From the NCBI GenBank assembly GCA_002205965.3, contig NADL03000633.1, positions 620,001-684,000 of the forward strand: a stretch of DNA of 64,000 bases, in the 5' to 3' direction. This DNA comes from Kappaphycus alvarezii. Taxonomy: Eukaryota; Rhodophyta; Florideophyceae; Gigartinales; Solieriaceae. Shown in pieces: positions 1 to 10,639 of the stretch (position 1 is its first letter; each line of letters opens with the position of its first letter). A program made the position numbers and the translations under genes. Below the pieces are notes generated by a model. It was given only the letters and a program-made list of their open reading frames with translations, was not told the origin of the DNA and did not search any database.

Positions 1-678
1 AAGCCAGGAAAATCGGATGACCATCGTAACGAGTAACAAGCAAGAATAAGTAGCAAGTAATGGATAGAATCACCAAAAAACTCTGCAATCCATTTATTTT
101 GTATAATTGTTAAATATAAGAGACCAAATGGTTGGAATAATAGAAACAAAGATTTTTCGTGTTATTTTTTTCTCATGCTTGAAGTCACATTATTCTAATT
201 TTACGCTTCGATCCAATTAGATGTATCTGAAGCATTATCGTGTATGTTTTGCGTGAGAACTTATTTATGATCCTTTATAACATTGAAAACTGTCCTAAAC
301 TCCATATCAGAAGAAGAAGACCGCGAAAACTATATTTTTAATTAAATAATATGCGGTAATTATTAAAGTAATCTTATATGGTGTATTACTTGTTTACTAT
401 CGTAAGAGCCGCTTTGCTACACGCGCCATGCCATTTTAACGATTAAAATGCTCTATCGGCATAGCCTGGTACTTGCTGGAGAAGGTCTTTTACTCCCGTG
501 AAGAGCCTTAGTGGTAAACCACTGGTGAGCTATGGACAAATACGTCTACACAGTAAATAATTCTCTTTTTGGCTTGTGCTAGGAGAAGAACAGGCCAAAG
601 TACTGTCGTAGAAACTAAAATCTTGTCCCTTCACTTCATGAATCTTAAGCGTACCGGACCGATTCTGCGAGGCTAAGA
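1..678. other. AT-rich non-coding flank
   Basis: No supported gene. This stretch lies downstream of the minus-strand Copia-1 relic and could contain the remains of its 3' LTR, but I cannot place LTR ends. A small perfect hairpin, AGTGGT-AA-ACCACT, lies at 510-523. Confidence 0.5.
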
Positions 679-969
679 ATGCGCCTAAATTCTCGGAACC
701 ATCAAATCGATCCTAGATTCACTACCAGTGCTTTGAATAGTGCCCCTCACATGATCGTCAAGGTCAAGAATGAAGTACAGATTGCCGGAGTTGTGAGCAT
801 AGTTGGCTCACGAGTTTTTCAACGCCTATGCGTTGATGCAGCTTCAGGTTCTATTCCAGAATATGGAGAAAAAGTTTCCATCGAGCAGAGCGATCTGTCA
901 CTGAGAATTTTCGTTGATCCGAAAGCCGAATATTCATGCATTGCAGAGATTCTCGAGCTCTACACTTAG
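679..969 (+). CDS. Hypothetical 96-residue ORF
   Basis: An ATG-initiated frame of 96 codons ends at TAG 967-969. I do not recognise the protein. Composition is mixed, with a middle stretch rich in Val, Ile and Ala and an acidic C-terminal third; there is no signal peptide, clear membrane segment or catalytic motif. It sits just beyond the end of the minus-strand Copia-1 RNase H region, so it could be a small host gene or chance reading through element flank. No TATA box or splice sites are obvious. An overlapping minus ORF (851-1066) looks less protein-like. Confidence 0.3.
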   Translation: MRLNSRNHQIDPRFTTSALNSAPHMIVKVKNEVQIAGVVSIVGSRVFQRLCVDAASGSIPEYGEKVSIEQSDLSLRIFVDPKAEYSCIAEILELYT

Positions 970-1022
970 TAAACCATAAATATAAATGTCTAGACAGTTC
1001 TAATGATCCATTGCTCCGGCTC

Positions 1023-1560
1023 GATAGATAAACAGCCGGAGGAGACAACCTCACGCATAAATGCATGACTCATAGATTTTGTAAGCCCATCCGAGATGTT
1101 GTAGTAGTTCAAATTAAGCCTATGTTCGACATTAGCCTAACACGGAATTATTTATTAGTAGCGGTTACATCCAACATTGTGCTCTTCTCGAAGGTGCGAT
1201 ATCCCTTTGATATGACATCAAAAAAGCTCTTGCTTTCAGTTAAAAGATGTACCCGGACACGATAATTCAGTAAAGTGGAGAGCCTTTTTGGAAAAGCGAT
1301 GGCAGCATCCAAGATATCGCTTAAAGCAATCCCTTCTCTGCTCATGAAGTAGATTTTTATCCGCCTATCTTTGCAGGATTTAAAGAAGATAGGTACAACT
1401 ATGCAACTCGAAAATCTAAGGAAAAGGACGTGTCCGAGCTGTGAGGACTAGTCGTCGTTTTTTGCGAACGGAAAATCCGAAACCCGGTAAACCTTATGTA
1501 TTCGCTCTCTAACCTCGTAATTATTCACCCTGGAACGATTCTCGACTACATATTCCACAG
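1023..1560 (-). pseudogene. Copia-1 RNase H fragment
   Basis: Minus frames carry an SSQLGHVLFL stretch (family SSQLGYLVFL), then REGIALSDILDAAIAF, then FFDVISKGYRTFEKSTMLDV, matching DSKSLFDVISKGS-T-x-EKR-M-x-D of copia RNase H. The end shows ISDGLTKSM and, some 20 residues later, EPEQWIIR, the usual C-terminus of this lineage. The Ser of the expected DSKS is preserved in ESKSFFDV, but its Asp is Glu, and frameshifts near 1350 and 1150 split the domain. Confidence 0.75.
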
Positions 1561-1594
1561 CCTTGTATATGCGCTTGATGATTGAGAGTGGACT

Positions 1595-2100
1595 TTAGCT
1601 AAATATTTTTGCCGTCATTTCATCTATCTGAGATATATCAAGCATGCAATTTAGACTAGAACTGGATAGCCAGGCGAAAAACATTCTTATCAATTGAGAG
1701 GAATCGAGTAAAATATAATGTGGCAAGCATTCCAGCTGTGGTTTTGTTCGAAACAGAAATCTCCTGTTTCGCAGCGATTCAGAACAATTCCAGTAAATTA
1801 GCACGACAGAGAAAATTCCTCTACATCTTCGAACTTATTGTCGATAACCAACCCATCTTTGCGAAAATCTTCATCACCGAGCCATGAAAGGTCGTCTACG
1901 TAGCTTCCGCTTAGAACAATTAGAACAACATCTACTAGAAGATGGTAAAGAGCTGGACTAGTTCGGAACAGCTTCATAATTAAATCGTTTTGGTGATGGT
2001 TGTCAAGTCTCTCATGCCATAAATCCCCAGCATCGCAGAGTTCAAGAAGAAGACGTAGTAGTTTCAAGCATAGTTCAAGCTTCCACTTAGATAGGAGCAA
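1595..2100 (-). pseudogene. Copia-1 RT palm (YVDD) and connection
   Basis: Two minus frames meet near 1800. The first (1798-2100) has LELCDAGDLWHERLDNHHQN, matching the copia LYGLCDSGDLWH...L-D-x-H-H motif, then SGSYVDDLSWLGDEDF, which contains the RT active-site YVDD box intact. The second (1595-1804) has MFFAWLSSSSLNCMLDISQ, corresponding to the connection motif M-x-L-A-W-L-x-N-x-R-P-D-C-x-F-E-I-S-Q. One frameshift separates them. The active-site aspartates of YVDD survive although the gene is broken. Confidence 0.85.
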
Positions 2101-2173
2101 GGATTTATCCTTGAAAATGTCGCGTTTGAGCGGAATCGATTACCGAATATACGCTTGACGAATATGGGCAGTC

Positions 2174-2359
2174 CTAACATGAAATCCGAACATGCTTGCC
2201 AGAGCTGGGAGAAGATGGACTGAGGCCGGCAATAAGGCTGAGGTATTGCGTGCCAAGAGAATTTCGTTTATTCCTGTGACCTACTATGACGTACCGAGCC
2301 TTACACTTCGGTTTTCCGTAGATGGTGGAATCAGTAGCAAGAATAAATCTTCCTTGCAA
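2174..2359 (-). pseudogene. Copia-1 RT fingers fragment
   Basis: The frame contains GRFILATDSTIYGKPKCKAR followed by YVIVGHRNK, the finger segment of fungal copia reverse transcriptases (family pattern GR-F-V-L-A-I-K-S...K-x-K-A-R-Y-V-I-G-G-H-R-D-K). The following residues, which should lead to the LLLALAA helix and the first palm aspartate (DVRQAYLQS in relatives), degenerate into stops and a frameshift before the next fragment. Confidence 0.7.
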
Positions 2360-2386
2360 AATTTTTGCGTCCGGTGGAACGTCTTC

Positions 2387-2845
2387 TCAAATGACCACCT
2401 TGTATATGCCTCTCCTCATTGAAGTACTTAATTCTTTCTTCTTTTTGCCATCCATCTCTCTTGATAGGATACGCTCATCATCTGGATCCAGTAATTCTGT
2501 GGCAATAATTAAATATGTATCAGGAGAATTGAAATTGCAAACACCTCCCTCTAAGTCAATAATTAATGCGTCATACAAGAATTCGGGGGTCAGGAATGGT
2601 TTGACCTGTACCACACTAATCAAACAGACTGCTTCTTGTTCAGTTTCCCAAATAAATATGTATTTCTTGTCATAATCGACGCTGTCAACAACGAAAGTAC
2701 CTACCCTTTCTCCGGTACGAATCGATATCGCCTTCTGTCTCCAAACGAGAAAATTGCATCTCGTCGGGTAAATAATACCATATATAAGGTGAATAGAATG
2801 ATGAAAGGCACTTTTCAGACGTAACTGTGCCATCTGACCTTCCAT
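2387..2845 (-). pseudogene. Copia-1 integrase tail and RT linker
   Basis: This 152-codon minus ORF begins with ATG at 2845. The segment FLVWRQK, followed about 20 residues later by a VDSVDYDKKYIF stretch and then SVVQVKPFLTPE, matches the conserved VWRE...GP...VKPFL module between integrase and RT in fungal copia polyproteins, a small barrel thought to aid target or substrate binding. The C-terminal third, with DPDDERILSREMDG, corresponds to the variable acidic linker before RT. It is the longest unbroken piece of Copia-1. Confidence 0.75.
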
Positions 2846-2896
2846 TTTTTCGGGCTGCTGTAGGGCTTTTTGTCCGTTATGCAGAAATCTAACAGC

Positions 2897-3167
2897 TCAA
2901 TCTTGTCTCAGATATTGTTGAAAGCTGTTGGAACTACCCAAAGACGAGAGCGTAGTATACCAAGCCTTCAGGTCCGAGCGACTCATTTGTAGCCTTGATG
3001 GAACATACGAACGCAAGTTGTTTATCGGGTCCCGAGTGCAGAGAAAATATCTTGTAGAAGATAGAAAGAAGTAGTTGATGATAAATATCGCCTGGTCCCT
3101 GGGTAGAGTGGGCTTCGGTTGCGGTCTGGTTGGCTTCCACATCAGATACACGCACGAAAGCAACCAA
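2897..3167 (-). pseudogene. Copia-1 integrase C-terminal fragment
   Basis: Two overlapping minus frames carry a motif typical of the region after the copia integrase core: KATNESLGPEGLVYYALVFG, comparable with the family pattern K-x-I/x-N-D-T-x-G-P-x-G-L-V-P-x-L-L-V-F-G. The DDE catalytic residues lie upstream in such proteins and are not visible here. The fragment continues, after a frame change, into the linker fragment at 2387-2845. Confidence 0.7.
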
Positions 3168-3289
3168 ATTGGTTCAATGCTGAGATTACTGATTCCTAAG
3201 TATAATATTTGCCAAAAGGTGCATCATGAGGCCCAGACTTCGACTAATAACCTCCAAGTATCTTTAGTATAGTATACTCTCGGTAATTT

Positions 3290-4140
3290 TTCAAGTCCAT
3301 GATACAACCAGGATTCCTAGAAATTTTCCCAGATTCCACGCAATGTTTTACCCCAGCATTCCTGCGCTGGACTGGAGCCAATCATGGTCCATGATTCCTC
3401 GAAAATTATCCTAGTAGTGACCCCCAGAATTTACAGCCTTACATATATGGCAAAAGTCCAAGATCCGAGAATTCTGGCAAGTTCCCTGGATTTTTATGAA
3501 CATAGAGCAGGCTATATGTATATACTTAGAATCTGTTGCAACAAAAGAATCCCTGGAAGTCCGAAGGGATCCTAAAATTTTTCCAGGAATCTTGGGAGCA
3601 TACCGAGGTATCTTAGGGCTCAACCTAAGTCCCGGAATTGAAAATATTAGGACTCAAGGAGCTTTCCCTGGATTTAAAATTTACTGCCCAAAGGATCCTG
3701 TAGTTGAGTCCAGAAGTCCTGGAAAAAATACCGGGACGCAGTAATTTCCAATCACCGGTTCTGGCCGAAGACCAAGACTGAATCTCAGAAATCCCCAGAA
3801 ATCCTTGTAATATGCCAGGGAAACCCAGAAGTCCACTCAGGCATTGATAAAAATGCTCCCAAGGTTCCCAAGAATTTCCCTGGAATTTTAGATATAGACT
3901 TCAGAATTACTGGATATTGGTCAAGGAATTCTCATCTGATATTCGAGGTGCATATTGAGCAAACTAGGAAGTCCTGGTCTGTTTCCAGGAAATCTGGGAG
4001 AACCCTAAGCAAAAAGATCGTTAAAATTTGATCCGAGGAAGTCTAAGGAATACTGGAAATTTTGCCAGGAATCCTGGTAATCCAGAAGCCCAAGTGAGCC
4101 GAGGCCTTCGAGATATCTTGGACTACTATTTCTGCGTTCC
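3290..4140. repeat. Degenerate CCAGGAAT/ATTCCTGG tract
   Basis: Over about 850 bases, short blocks such as CCTGGAA, CCAGGAATCCTGG, TTCCCTGG, GGAATTCT and CCCAGAA recur on both strands at irregular short spacing. Because CCAGG/CCTGG and GGAATTCC are close to self-complementary, the tract is full of weak inverted repeats. Small ORFs here (for example 3384-3575, 3496-3744) are shadows of the repeat. A second tract of the same style is at 15.0-16.1 kb. Confidence 0.6.
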
Positions 4141-5300
4141 TGGCTGACATATTTGTCTAAAATAAACCTTCCAGTCTACAGATAAGAGGGCTCCAAAACG
4201 TCCTTTTTGACCATGAATAGGCAAAAGAACGGTATTTACGGTTCCTCACAGGTGCTCTCGGACTCCATTCGGTCCAGCACAATGGTATTATTCGAATAAC
4301 ATTCATTTTACAAACTCCTTGGTGGTATACCGGACGATATATTTACCTATAATTACCACTAAGAGTATTAAGATAATATTTGGGCCAAAGAATTCCTCTA
4401 GAGCCGCACATATCGCCGCATGACTCAAGACTCGGAAATGCACGCGCTAACAATCCCAAACGCGAGACGGAAACAGTTTGGCACTCATCTTAGAGAGTGT
4501 GCTCTTAGTACTCGAGTTTGACTGTGTGTGTTATTTGATACATCCCACTCTGTTGTGCGCCCGCGCTTACTCATACCAAAGAAAACAGGCTCGAAAATCT
4601 CAAGATTGGATTGTACAAACCATGTGTGTAAGCCTTTTACTACGAACGCATCGAAAAGTGAACACTCCAAAACGCAATCACAAACTAGCTACCAAACACA
4701 CGTTTCTAGTCAGTAAAAAAAAGTAGGGGTAGATTTTTGTTCATAAAAAACAATCAAAAACATTAATTAGAAAAGCAAAAACAACAAAACCGCACATTCA
4801 AACCAAACACATAACAGCAGATTCAACCTAGTGGCACGACCACGGAGGCAAGAACAAAGACAAAGGGGATAATTTAAACGCACATGAGAATAGTAGTTAT
4901 AAACTTACATGTATGTTTTGGAATTGCTTGACAGGGAAATGGAGAGCTCCAGCCACACCTCAATGAAAATAGGGAGCAAAGATTACCAGAAATGCTTAGT
5001 GCACGCACCCATACCAAATTACCGAAAGCTAGCGAATTTGGCTCATCCCAATACTATAACTGAGCAATACAGTCGGAATCATTTGCAAAATTGTAGACAA
5101 AATTGCCGTTTGCGAGTGATCAAGAGGCAAAATGACAAGCAGATACATAAAAATTAAAATCCGTTTTTGGCGTTTACGGAAATCATTCAACTCCTATTGC
5201 AAATGCGCGCATACATACCAATTCACCGTGATGCAAATCCACTTTGTTCGAATCGAAACTAAACTGTCAGTTTTTGGAGGGAAGGGGCTGGTACAAAATA
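4141..5300. other. No supported gene
   Basis: A-rich sequence with poly-A runs around 4715-4800. The short ORFs in it have no recognisable motif and overlap on both strands; I see nothing further. Confidence 0.5.
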
Positions 5301-6560
5301 ACACAATCCAAATGCCACCAGAAAGTAAAGGTGAATTGTCGTCGAGAGAGTAGCGCCTACAGGATGAGCTATTGAAGTCCACCGGGCATGGCGTTGATAC
5401 TGGCCAGCATCGATTAGTATAGCCACCAGCCATCTATTTTGAGATACTGCGACATAGTATGCACTCCTAGTAGGATTATACCGGCAGATTGATTGTATGA
5501 CTGGCAAATGAAGGAGGAAATGCGGCCTGGGGAGTGAGAGCAACGCATTGAGTTATCAAATGGAATTTTGTGGGACAGTGCTGTGGGAACCTGGCCTTTT
5601 ATTTCGCGCGCGCATGCTGTTTTACTTCTGTACGGACAGGCTGTCCTGTCCAGGGCACACGAGTAGTGCCATGTGTGATTGACACGTTTTAGGGCCACGT
5701 GTAAGGCCAAGGCAATTATATCTATTCTCTTAATTATCCCTTTCTTTTAGTAATTACCGTAGGACTAATTAGTTGGCAGTGCCACAGTAGGTGGCACCGA
5801 TATTACTTAGGGCCTTTGGCCTTAGGAGTAAACGAAAAACGAACCATCAGACCGATCCCCTGACCAGCATCACCGAGACCGGAGTAGTCCGGTGTAGTTT
5901 GTCTGGGTTTGGACTAGTTGAGTGCCGGCAATCCTAGCGCTGCACGGGATCACTACAGCTAGACCAATTAGGGTGGGTCCGGAGTAGGCGGCGCTACTCG
6001 TATCCTTAGTAGACACAGTGATCATAGTAGTCACACTCACTAACCCTTTCGGGCGTTTCCAGGAGTAGGATCGCTTACCCTTACTAACCGTCTCTTTCCT
6101 CCTCCTTTCTTTCTTTTCTTCCTCCTTTCCCTTTTCCCTTCTATCAATCTTCCACTCCAGGTTCACCTGGAGGATCCTAGGGAGTCTTCCTAGTCCTTTC
6201 GAGCGCGACCTACGGTCGCTCTGACCTGCTACTCCTGTAGCTGTATAGCTCAGCTGGACTGGTCTCCCGAAGAAGCTCCTCTTCTAAAACCCCCACCTGG
6301 TGCGTAGACCTTACGAGTCAATTCTACTACAAGTGCGTCGACCGATCTAACCTTGTGGTTTCTGTGATGCTCACTGCCCTGGCATGTCGATTTTGTACCA
6401 TCTGGGTTTGGAAGTCCCACCCATAAATTGAGAGCGGCCGAGATTTGAACGCCAAAGAAATCTGGACCCCTCCGTACAGCTTCCTGTAAATGGAAATATG
6501 ACAATTTTTGGGAGAATATTGAAAGAAAATGAAGGCATTTATTACAATTCCGCACATCCA
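5300..6560 (-). other. GC-richer island with open minus frames
   Basis: This segment is visibly richer in G and C than its flanks. A hairpin GTGCCAC-5-GTGGCAC lies at 5779-5797 and an imperfect AGGGCC/GGCCTT inverted repeat just after it. On the minus strand long frames are open (see 5870-6283), and another frame is open at 6250-6561. A TAGCTCAGCTGG string (plus, 6248-6259) resembles a tRNA A box, and GTTCAAATC on the minus strand near 6447-6455 resembles a B box, but they are on opposite strands. It may be an old transposable element; family unknown. Confidence 0.4.
5870..6283 (-). pseudogene. Open frame of 137 codons, no ATG start
   Basis: The minus frame is open from just after a TAG near 6284 to the TGA at 5870. 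It has no clear initiating ATG; GTG and CTG codons are present. The N-terminal part is basic with an Arg/Lys/Glu-rich run (EKGKEEEKKERRRKE), and the C-terminal part is Ser/Thr/Gly/Ala-rich (TKDTSSAAYSGPTLIGLAVV). I do not recognise it. A charged coil followed by a low-complexity tail would suit the gag-like or first ORF of a retroelement, but this is only inference. Confidence 0.3.
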
Positions 6561-6561
6561 C

Positions 6562-7079
6562 CTGATTTTACTATTTAAATCTATGAATAAATTTTATGAT
6601 GTAGTACTAAAATGTGAATGTTTTACCGTTGGGTGCAAAGAATGGGTCATCATTGAGTGCATCATACATATATACCGAAAATGCTACTATTATCTCATAA
6701 TTCTCCTCGTTCACGGGACATATGAAGTAATGAGGAAATCCAACACTATTTTATGGTAATTATGATTTCACAATTTTAAAAAGCTCCCAATTAATACGCG
6801 TAATCATATAGACAGCAGCACCAACTTCACCCTGAGCGAAAATTCCCAAGTTGACGCTTCCCACTTGAATTCATCCCCATTCCAAGCACCCCGGTCACTC
6901 TGATATAGCATAATTTTTTCCGATGATAAATGGGTAACACGAAAATTTGTCTTCCTTTTCGCTGTATCGAGATACCTTGACCATATTAATCAAGAAATCC
7001 ATTGAGAATTTCATTTCACACTTCACAATTCTCATTCGCAACATTCCGAGGGTCATTGAACCCCATTCTGAAGGAGAAG
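6562..7079. other. No supported gene
   Basis: AT-rich stretch. A minus ORF at 6895-7092 (65 residues, several Met) is open but carries no motif I can name. Confidence 0.4.
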
Positions 7080-7335
7080 CCATCACTTCCACAAACGCTT
7101 GGAGGATATTCTAATTCTTCCAACTGATCACGAACGTTTTAGAGACACAGGCAGTACAAATGAATTGGTAGTTCAAGCAGAACGAGTAGAGAGACTTTTC
7201 GCTGATATGATGCGACAGGCTGGAGTTTCCTTGCAAGAGACAGCCAGAATTTAGAAGAGAGGGATTGCGAATCGACTTTATTGGAAAAGCTGGCGGAATT
7301 GATGCGAGCTTTTGAGAGGAAAGGAGGAACGGCAT
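7080..7335 (+). pseudogene. Coding relic, charged helical protein
   Basis: The plus frame ending at the TAG near 7255 reads a helical, charged segment including HFHKRLEDILILPTDHERF and ERVERLFADMMRQAGVSLQ. After one frameshift it continues as LEERDCESTLLEKLAELMRA and stops near 7338. Amphipathic helices and the absence of a start codon suggest an exon or a gag-like fragment. No family recognised; the single frameshift indicates decay. Confidence 0.35.
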
Positions 7336-7345
7336 TGTGAAATAA

Positions 7346-7714
7346 TTGTATCAGTCGATCTCTTCTCCGTTACTTTCCGGCCAATTGTTCAATTATCGAT
7401 TTCAACCATTGCAACATGTCCCTAAGTACAGGTCCATTCAAGAGAAAAGTAACGTATTTGCCGTTAACGGTTTCAGTCTTGTAAAGCTGGCTTCTAACCC
7501 ATCATTACCAGTATCACATTTTTACATTCAAAATATCGTCGAAAGATTGAGAAGTCAAGTGTCGAAAGTCCGTACATTGGACATTTTTCAAGAGCCGGGA
7601 AGTACTTCAGGATCACATCATCCAGTTCACTCTCCCCTTGGACGGAAATGTATGCAAGCTGTGCGACATGTCATAATAAGTGACAAGAAATCGAGAAACG
7701 TTGGTGCAAAATGA
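7346..7714 (+). CDS. 122-codon open frame, non-ATG start
   Basis: An open frame beginning at TTG with no ATG in its first hundred codons. The deduced protein is moderately basic with no signal peptide or motif. It follows directly on the coding relic at 7080-7335 and could be a further exon or chance. Confidence 0.2.
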   Translation: MYQSISSPLLSGQLFNYRFQPLQHVPKYRSIQEKSNVFAVNGFSLVKLASNPSLPVSHFYIQNIVERLRSQVSKVRTLDIFQEPGSTSGSHHPVHSPLGRKCMQAVRHVIISDKKSRNVGAK

Positions 7715-7865
7715 AAGGTGACGGCACACGGTCCGTTGTTTTCCTATTTAAATTATAAAACCACAAGTCTGTGACACCTCGCAAGCCCTCCTAACTGACT
7801 TTCCACGCTTTTCACGAGAACGCCCTGACCTTGACAGAAGACGCTCGAAGAATATTCATCACTGA

Positions 7866-8142
7866 TGGAATCATGATAACCGCTTTTCTACCGACGAAAT
7901 TCACGCAAATTGCAACAAGATAGCTCACAATTCTACCCAACTTGCGATCGAAATTGTCGTGCAACCACTGAGTGATATTTCAAAAATGGTTTTCAATGCG
8001 ATAGAAGCAGATATGGTGAGATGGAGGTGTCATGCTGTTCTGGCGAACTACTGCGCTGATCACCCGAAACTTTTTTCGGTGAGAGGTGGGATGTATACTG
8101 TACTTCCTTTCCATCGTTGCTTAGCCCATAAAGGATAATTTT
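7866..8142 (+). pseudogene. Coding-like open frame of 91 codons
   Basis: The frame is open from a TGA at about 7863-7865 to TAA 8140-8142. It includes NKIAHNSTQLAIEIVVQPLS and EADMVRWRCHAVLANYCADH, with ordinary codon variety and three Cys. No start ATG is obvious before an internal Met. I do not recognise the family. It may belong with the relic at 7080-7335, about 550 bases upstream on the same strand. Confidence 0.3.
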
Positions 8143-9196
8143 TGTTCTGTAACAGTCTATATCAAGATCACTGGAGAACAGGAATGATATATTTCAAATA
8201 TACGAACTTTTATGCGTACTTCAGCATTGACTGAAGGTTAATTGTCGGTACCCTCTCGACAGTCCAAGAATGAAGCCCAGAATCTGCGTCGGGAATATTC
8301 AATGCATCCACAAAAACCAGTTCTGCATAATTTTCCGTTCTTATGCAAATGTCCAAGACTGAATAAATACAGCGTATTCGGCTTTGAACGAATCCACAGC
8401 TTCCACTTGGTTTTCTCAAGATTGATAAAAAACCTGCTATTGAAATGCTTCAATCTGAAGTGCTGCGATTCTCAGCTCTATCAGTTCGATCAACGGTAGG
8501 TCGCAACTTTAAGAGTAGTAGGAAGCAAATAATAAGACAACTTAACAAATTTCTCTCCTTTGTCATTAAAAATACAATCAGATACAATTTCAATGTAGAC
8601 TTCTCTATTGAAAGTGGAAAAGAACGGTAACATGGGCTGTTACGAGACGATAGACTTTCTGGTAGGTAAGAGGCGAAGGACTACAAAATTGCTGACTAGT
8701 CTCACCGTTCTTAAAACCAACGATGGACAGATACTGCGACGAATCTGGCAGAGCCCAAATTACAAAAATATTTGTAATGTATGTGGATAGTGTTCGTTTA
8801 CTTACCTCTCATAGGGCAGTTAATCGGGAATAGGAAAAACTTTTACTGACTCATATGACATAGTTTATAAAACAATTCAAATAATTGCTAGTTTCAGTGC
8901 TTGGTCAATCCCAAAACCGAACATGAAAACTCTGAAATGGCACATTTTGGATCATTACGTCAAAGACCTGATGCAACTGGGGAGCTTCATGTTTAACGGC
9001 GCTGTTCTGCACGAATAAGTTCAAATTACATACAAGAGGCTTTAAAAGGTTAATTTCAAGGCGGCAAAGTTCAGCAATGGGCGAAACTATTCGTCTTATA
9101 CATGCATGAGGGCGGCAATCTAGCCCGAATTCACAGAAGGAAGTGAACGAATCCAAATCTCTGGTTGCAAATTCAGACACTGCTTTTCTTTTACAG
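8143..9196. other. No firm gene; weak minus-strand coding signal
   Basis: Minus frames at 8210-8453 contain LYLFSLGHLHKNGKLCRTG, which loosely recalls the copia region before the integrase zinc finger, but nothing flanking confirms it. Another minus ORF at 8905-9180 has no motif. Confidence 0.3.
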
Positions 9197-9496
9197 TTGT
9201 GTTTCGTGATGTTACTTCAAGACTCACTCAAATTTTCCGCCTCTGAAGAATCAAATGAAAGGTATTCAGATTTTCGAGGAGGAAAAAAAGCGCGATCTGA
9301 AATATTTTACAAGCTCTGGACGAAAACCATTAGCAAGAAAAGTCTCGAGAATTTAGAGTATCAAATAATTTCCTCCGTGGAGGGTATATATACTGAGGGG
9401 TCAGCCGCAGACATCAAACTCGCAATCTCGCCTTCAAATTTTCTTTCTGGATACGAAGCTCCTTCACTTTCATGTTGCTCGGTTGTCCCGAAATAG
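9197..9496 (+). CDS. Possible exon after a splice acceptor
   Basis: A pyrimidine-rich acceptor (CTTTTCTTTTACAG) ends at 9196. The frame after it stays open to TAG 9494-9496, about 99 codons, including FRGGKKARSEIFYKLWTK and LEYQIISSVEGIYTEGS. The protein is hydrophilic with a Ser/Cys-rich tail and is unknown to me. I could not find the matching upstream exon with confidence, so this could be a terminal exon or chance. Confidence 0.3.
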   Translation: MCFVMLLQDSLKFSASEESNERYSDFRGGKKARSEIFYKLWTKTISKKSLENLEYQIISSVEGIYTEGSAADIKLAISPSNFLSGYEAPSLSCCSVVPK

Positions 9497-10134
9497 GAAT
9501 GTCATTGTCGAGGACGGCCATTGCAACCACTCCAATTCTGCTGATATTGAAATTCCTGTAGGATTTGGACAACTACTGGCTCTTGTTTAGAATATCAACA
9601 ACAGGCAGATAAGGACCAGGATCCCCCATTGTATCTCATACAACATTTAAAACTGCAAAATCTGCACTTCTGGTGCTATTGCAGAGCACTTTTTCTTGCA
9701 CTGCTATGATTCAAAAGGCGAAGTAGACTTACCAACTGATGGTGTGGATGTAGCACTGGATTTTATAGCTCCTCGGTGGGCCAAGGTATGCGGGAATGGG
9801 ATTGAAACAACATGTAATGAGGAATACGGATTTCCTTTGGACAGTGTACAAGGACTTGTACACGTCGTGAGAGCGGATGTCATGACCAGATGTTTCCGTC
9901 CACATACTACAAGATCCAGATCTATAGCTGTGACATGTGGACACGGAACAGGATGGCTCCCTGAGCAACTTAACGCTAGTCGCTTCTACACAGGTAACGG
10001 TATTAAGTTTAAATACGACAAAGATGACGTAATGACACAGACGTAACAGCTGAATGAGTTTCAACGAAGTGATAATGTTTTAAAGCGAGTACTTCTCCTT
10101 CTAAATTAATGGAATTCCATGATATCTACAGTGG
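9497..10134. other. Overlapping ORFs, none supported
   Basis: A plus frame at 9696-10046 (TTG start) and a minus frame at 9729-10064 (TTG start) overlap almost completely. Neither begins with ATG and neither has a motif. The minus one starts with a hydrophobic stretch that could mimic a signal peptide. Confidence 0.3.
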
Positions 10135-10626
10135 TTAATACCCCATATATGAAATTAACCAGCCTCGAAAAGCCTTGACAATATCTAAGATTGCATGGCT
10201 ACTATAAAGCATTAACGGAGGCAAATTATCATATGGTGGTTGAGAAGAAGAGAGACAAAAACTTAAACAGGAACGATAGTTGAGTCCAGAATCTTCAGAT
10301 TGGGAAAAAACAAGCAAAGAAAAACCCACGGCGGCAGCCGATGGTTGACAACGAGAGCTTTCTTGTTGTGTCGAGATAAGGGTACTCAAAAAGCCCATAA
10401 AATGTGGCAGATCAAACAGAATGACCCTGCTCACGTAATCAAGTAGACATGATGTCGAGTTTGCTACATTAACAATGGGAAATAGTGCATTACTTGCAAT
10501 ATTTCGCTGGTACGCGGGTATATTGAGTATAAAAATCTTCTCGATATCTGAGAAGAAATGTCCCGCTAGAATATAATATAAAACACTTTCGAATTTCTGA
10601 CAATAAATTTTCTGACTTGGTAGCAT
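10135..10626 (-). CDS. Hypothetical 163-residue ORF
   Basis: The minus frame has an ATG at 10626 and stops at 10135. It is among the longer ORFs in the window. It is rich in Leu, Ser, Ile and Cys, with several hydrophobic patches (for example ESVLYYILAGHFF and VSRVILFDLPHFMGFLSTLI) but no clean signal peptide or membrane topology. I do not recognise it. Codon use is no different from the AT-rich background, so it may be a chance frame or an old membrane-protein gene. Confidence 0.3.
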   Translation of the reverse strand: MLPSQKIYCQKFESVLYYILAGHFFSDIEKIFILNIPAYQRNIASNALFPIVNVANSTSCLLDYVSRVILFDLPHFMGFLSTLISTQQESSRCQPSAAAVGFSLLVFSQSEDSGLNYRSCLSFCLSSSQPPYDNLPPLMLYSSHAILDIVKAFRGWLISYMGY

Positions 10627-10639
10627 TGTCAATGAGAAC

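Larger units (their letters stand above)
1020..3170 (-). mobile_element. Copia-1: decayed Ty1/copia pol
   Basis: Reading the minus strand from 3170 down to 1020 gives the copia order of domains in pieces: integrase C-terminal region, integrase/RT linker, RT fingers, RT palm with a YVDD box, RT connection, then RNase H. The pieces lie in different frames, so several frameshifts separate them, and stops occur inside segments. The integrase core, protease, gag and both LTRs are not recognisable; the upstream side gives way to the CCAGGAAT tract at 3.3 kb. The order integrase before RT is diagnostic of Pseudoviridae (copia) rather than gypsy elements. The element cannot make a working polyprotein. 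Confidence 0.85.

Noticed and set aside
6240..6335. tRNA gene or SINE head (TAGCTCAGCTGG A-box-like string)
   Set aside because: No matching B box on the same strand at proper distance, and the D-arm and acceptor stems do not pair.
8210..8453. Copia pre-integrase fragment (SLGHLHKNGK)
   Set aside because: Only one short resemblance, with no neighbouring copia motif in order.
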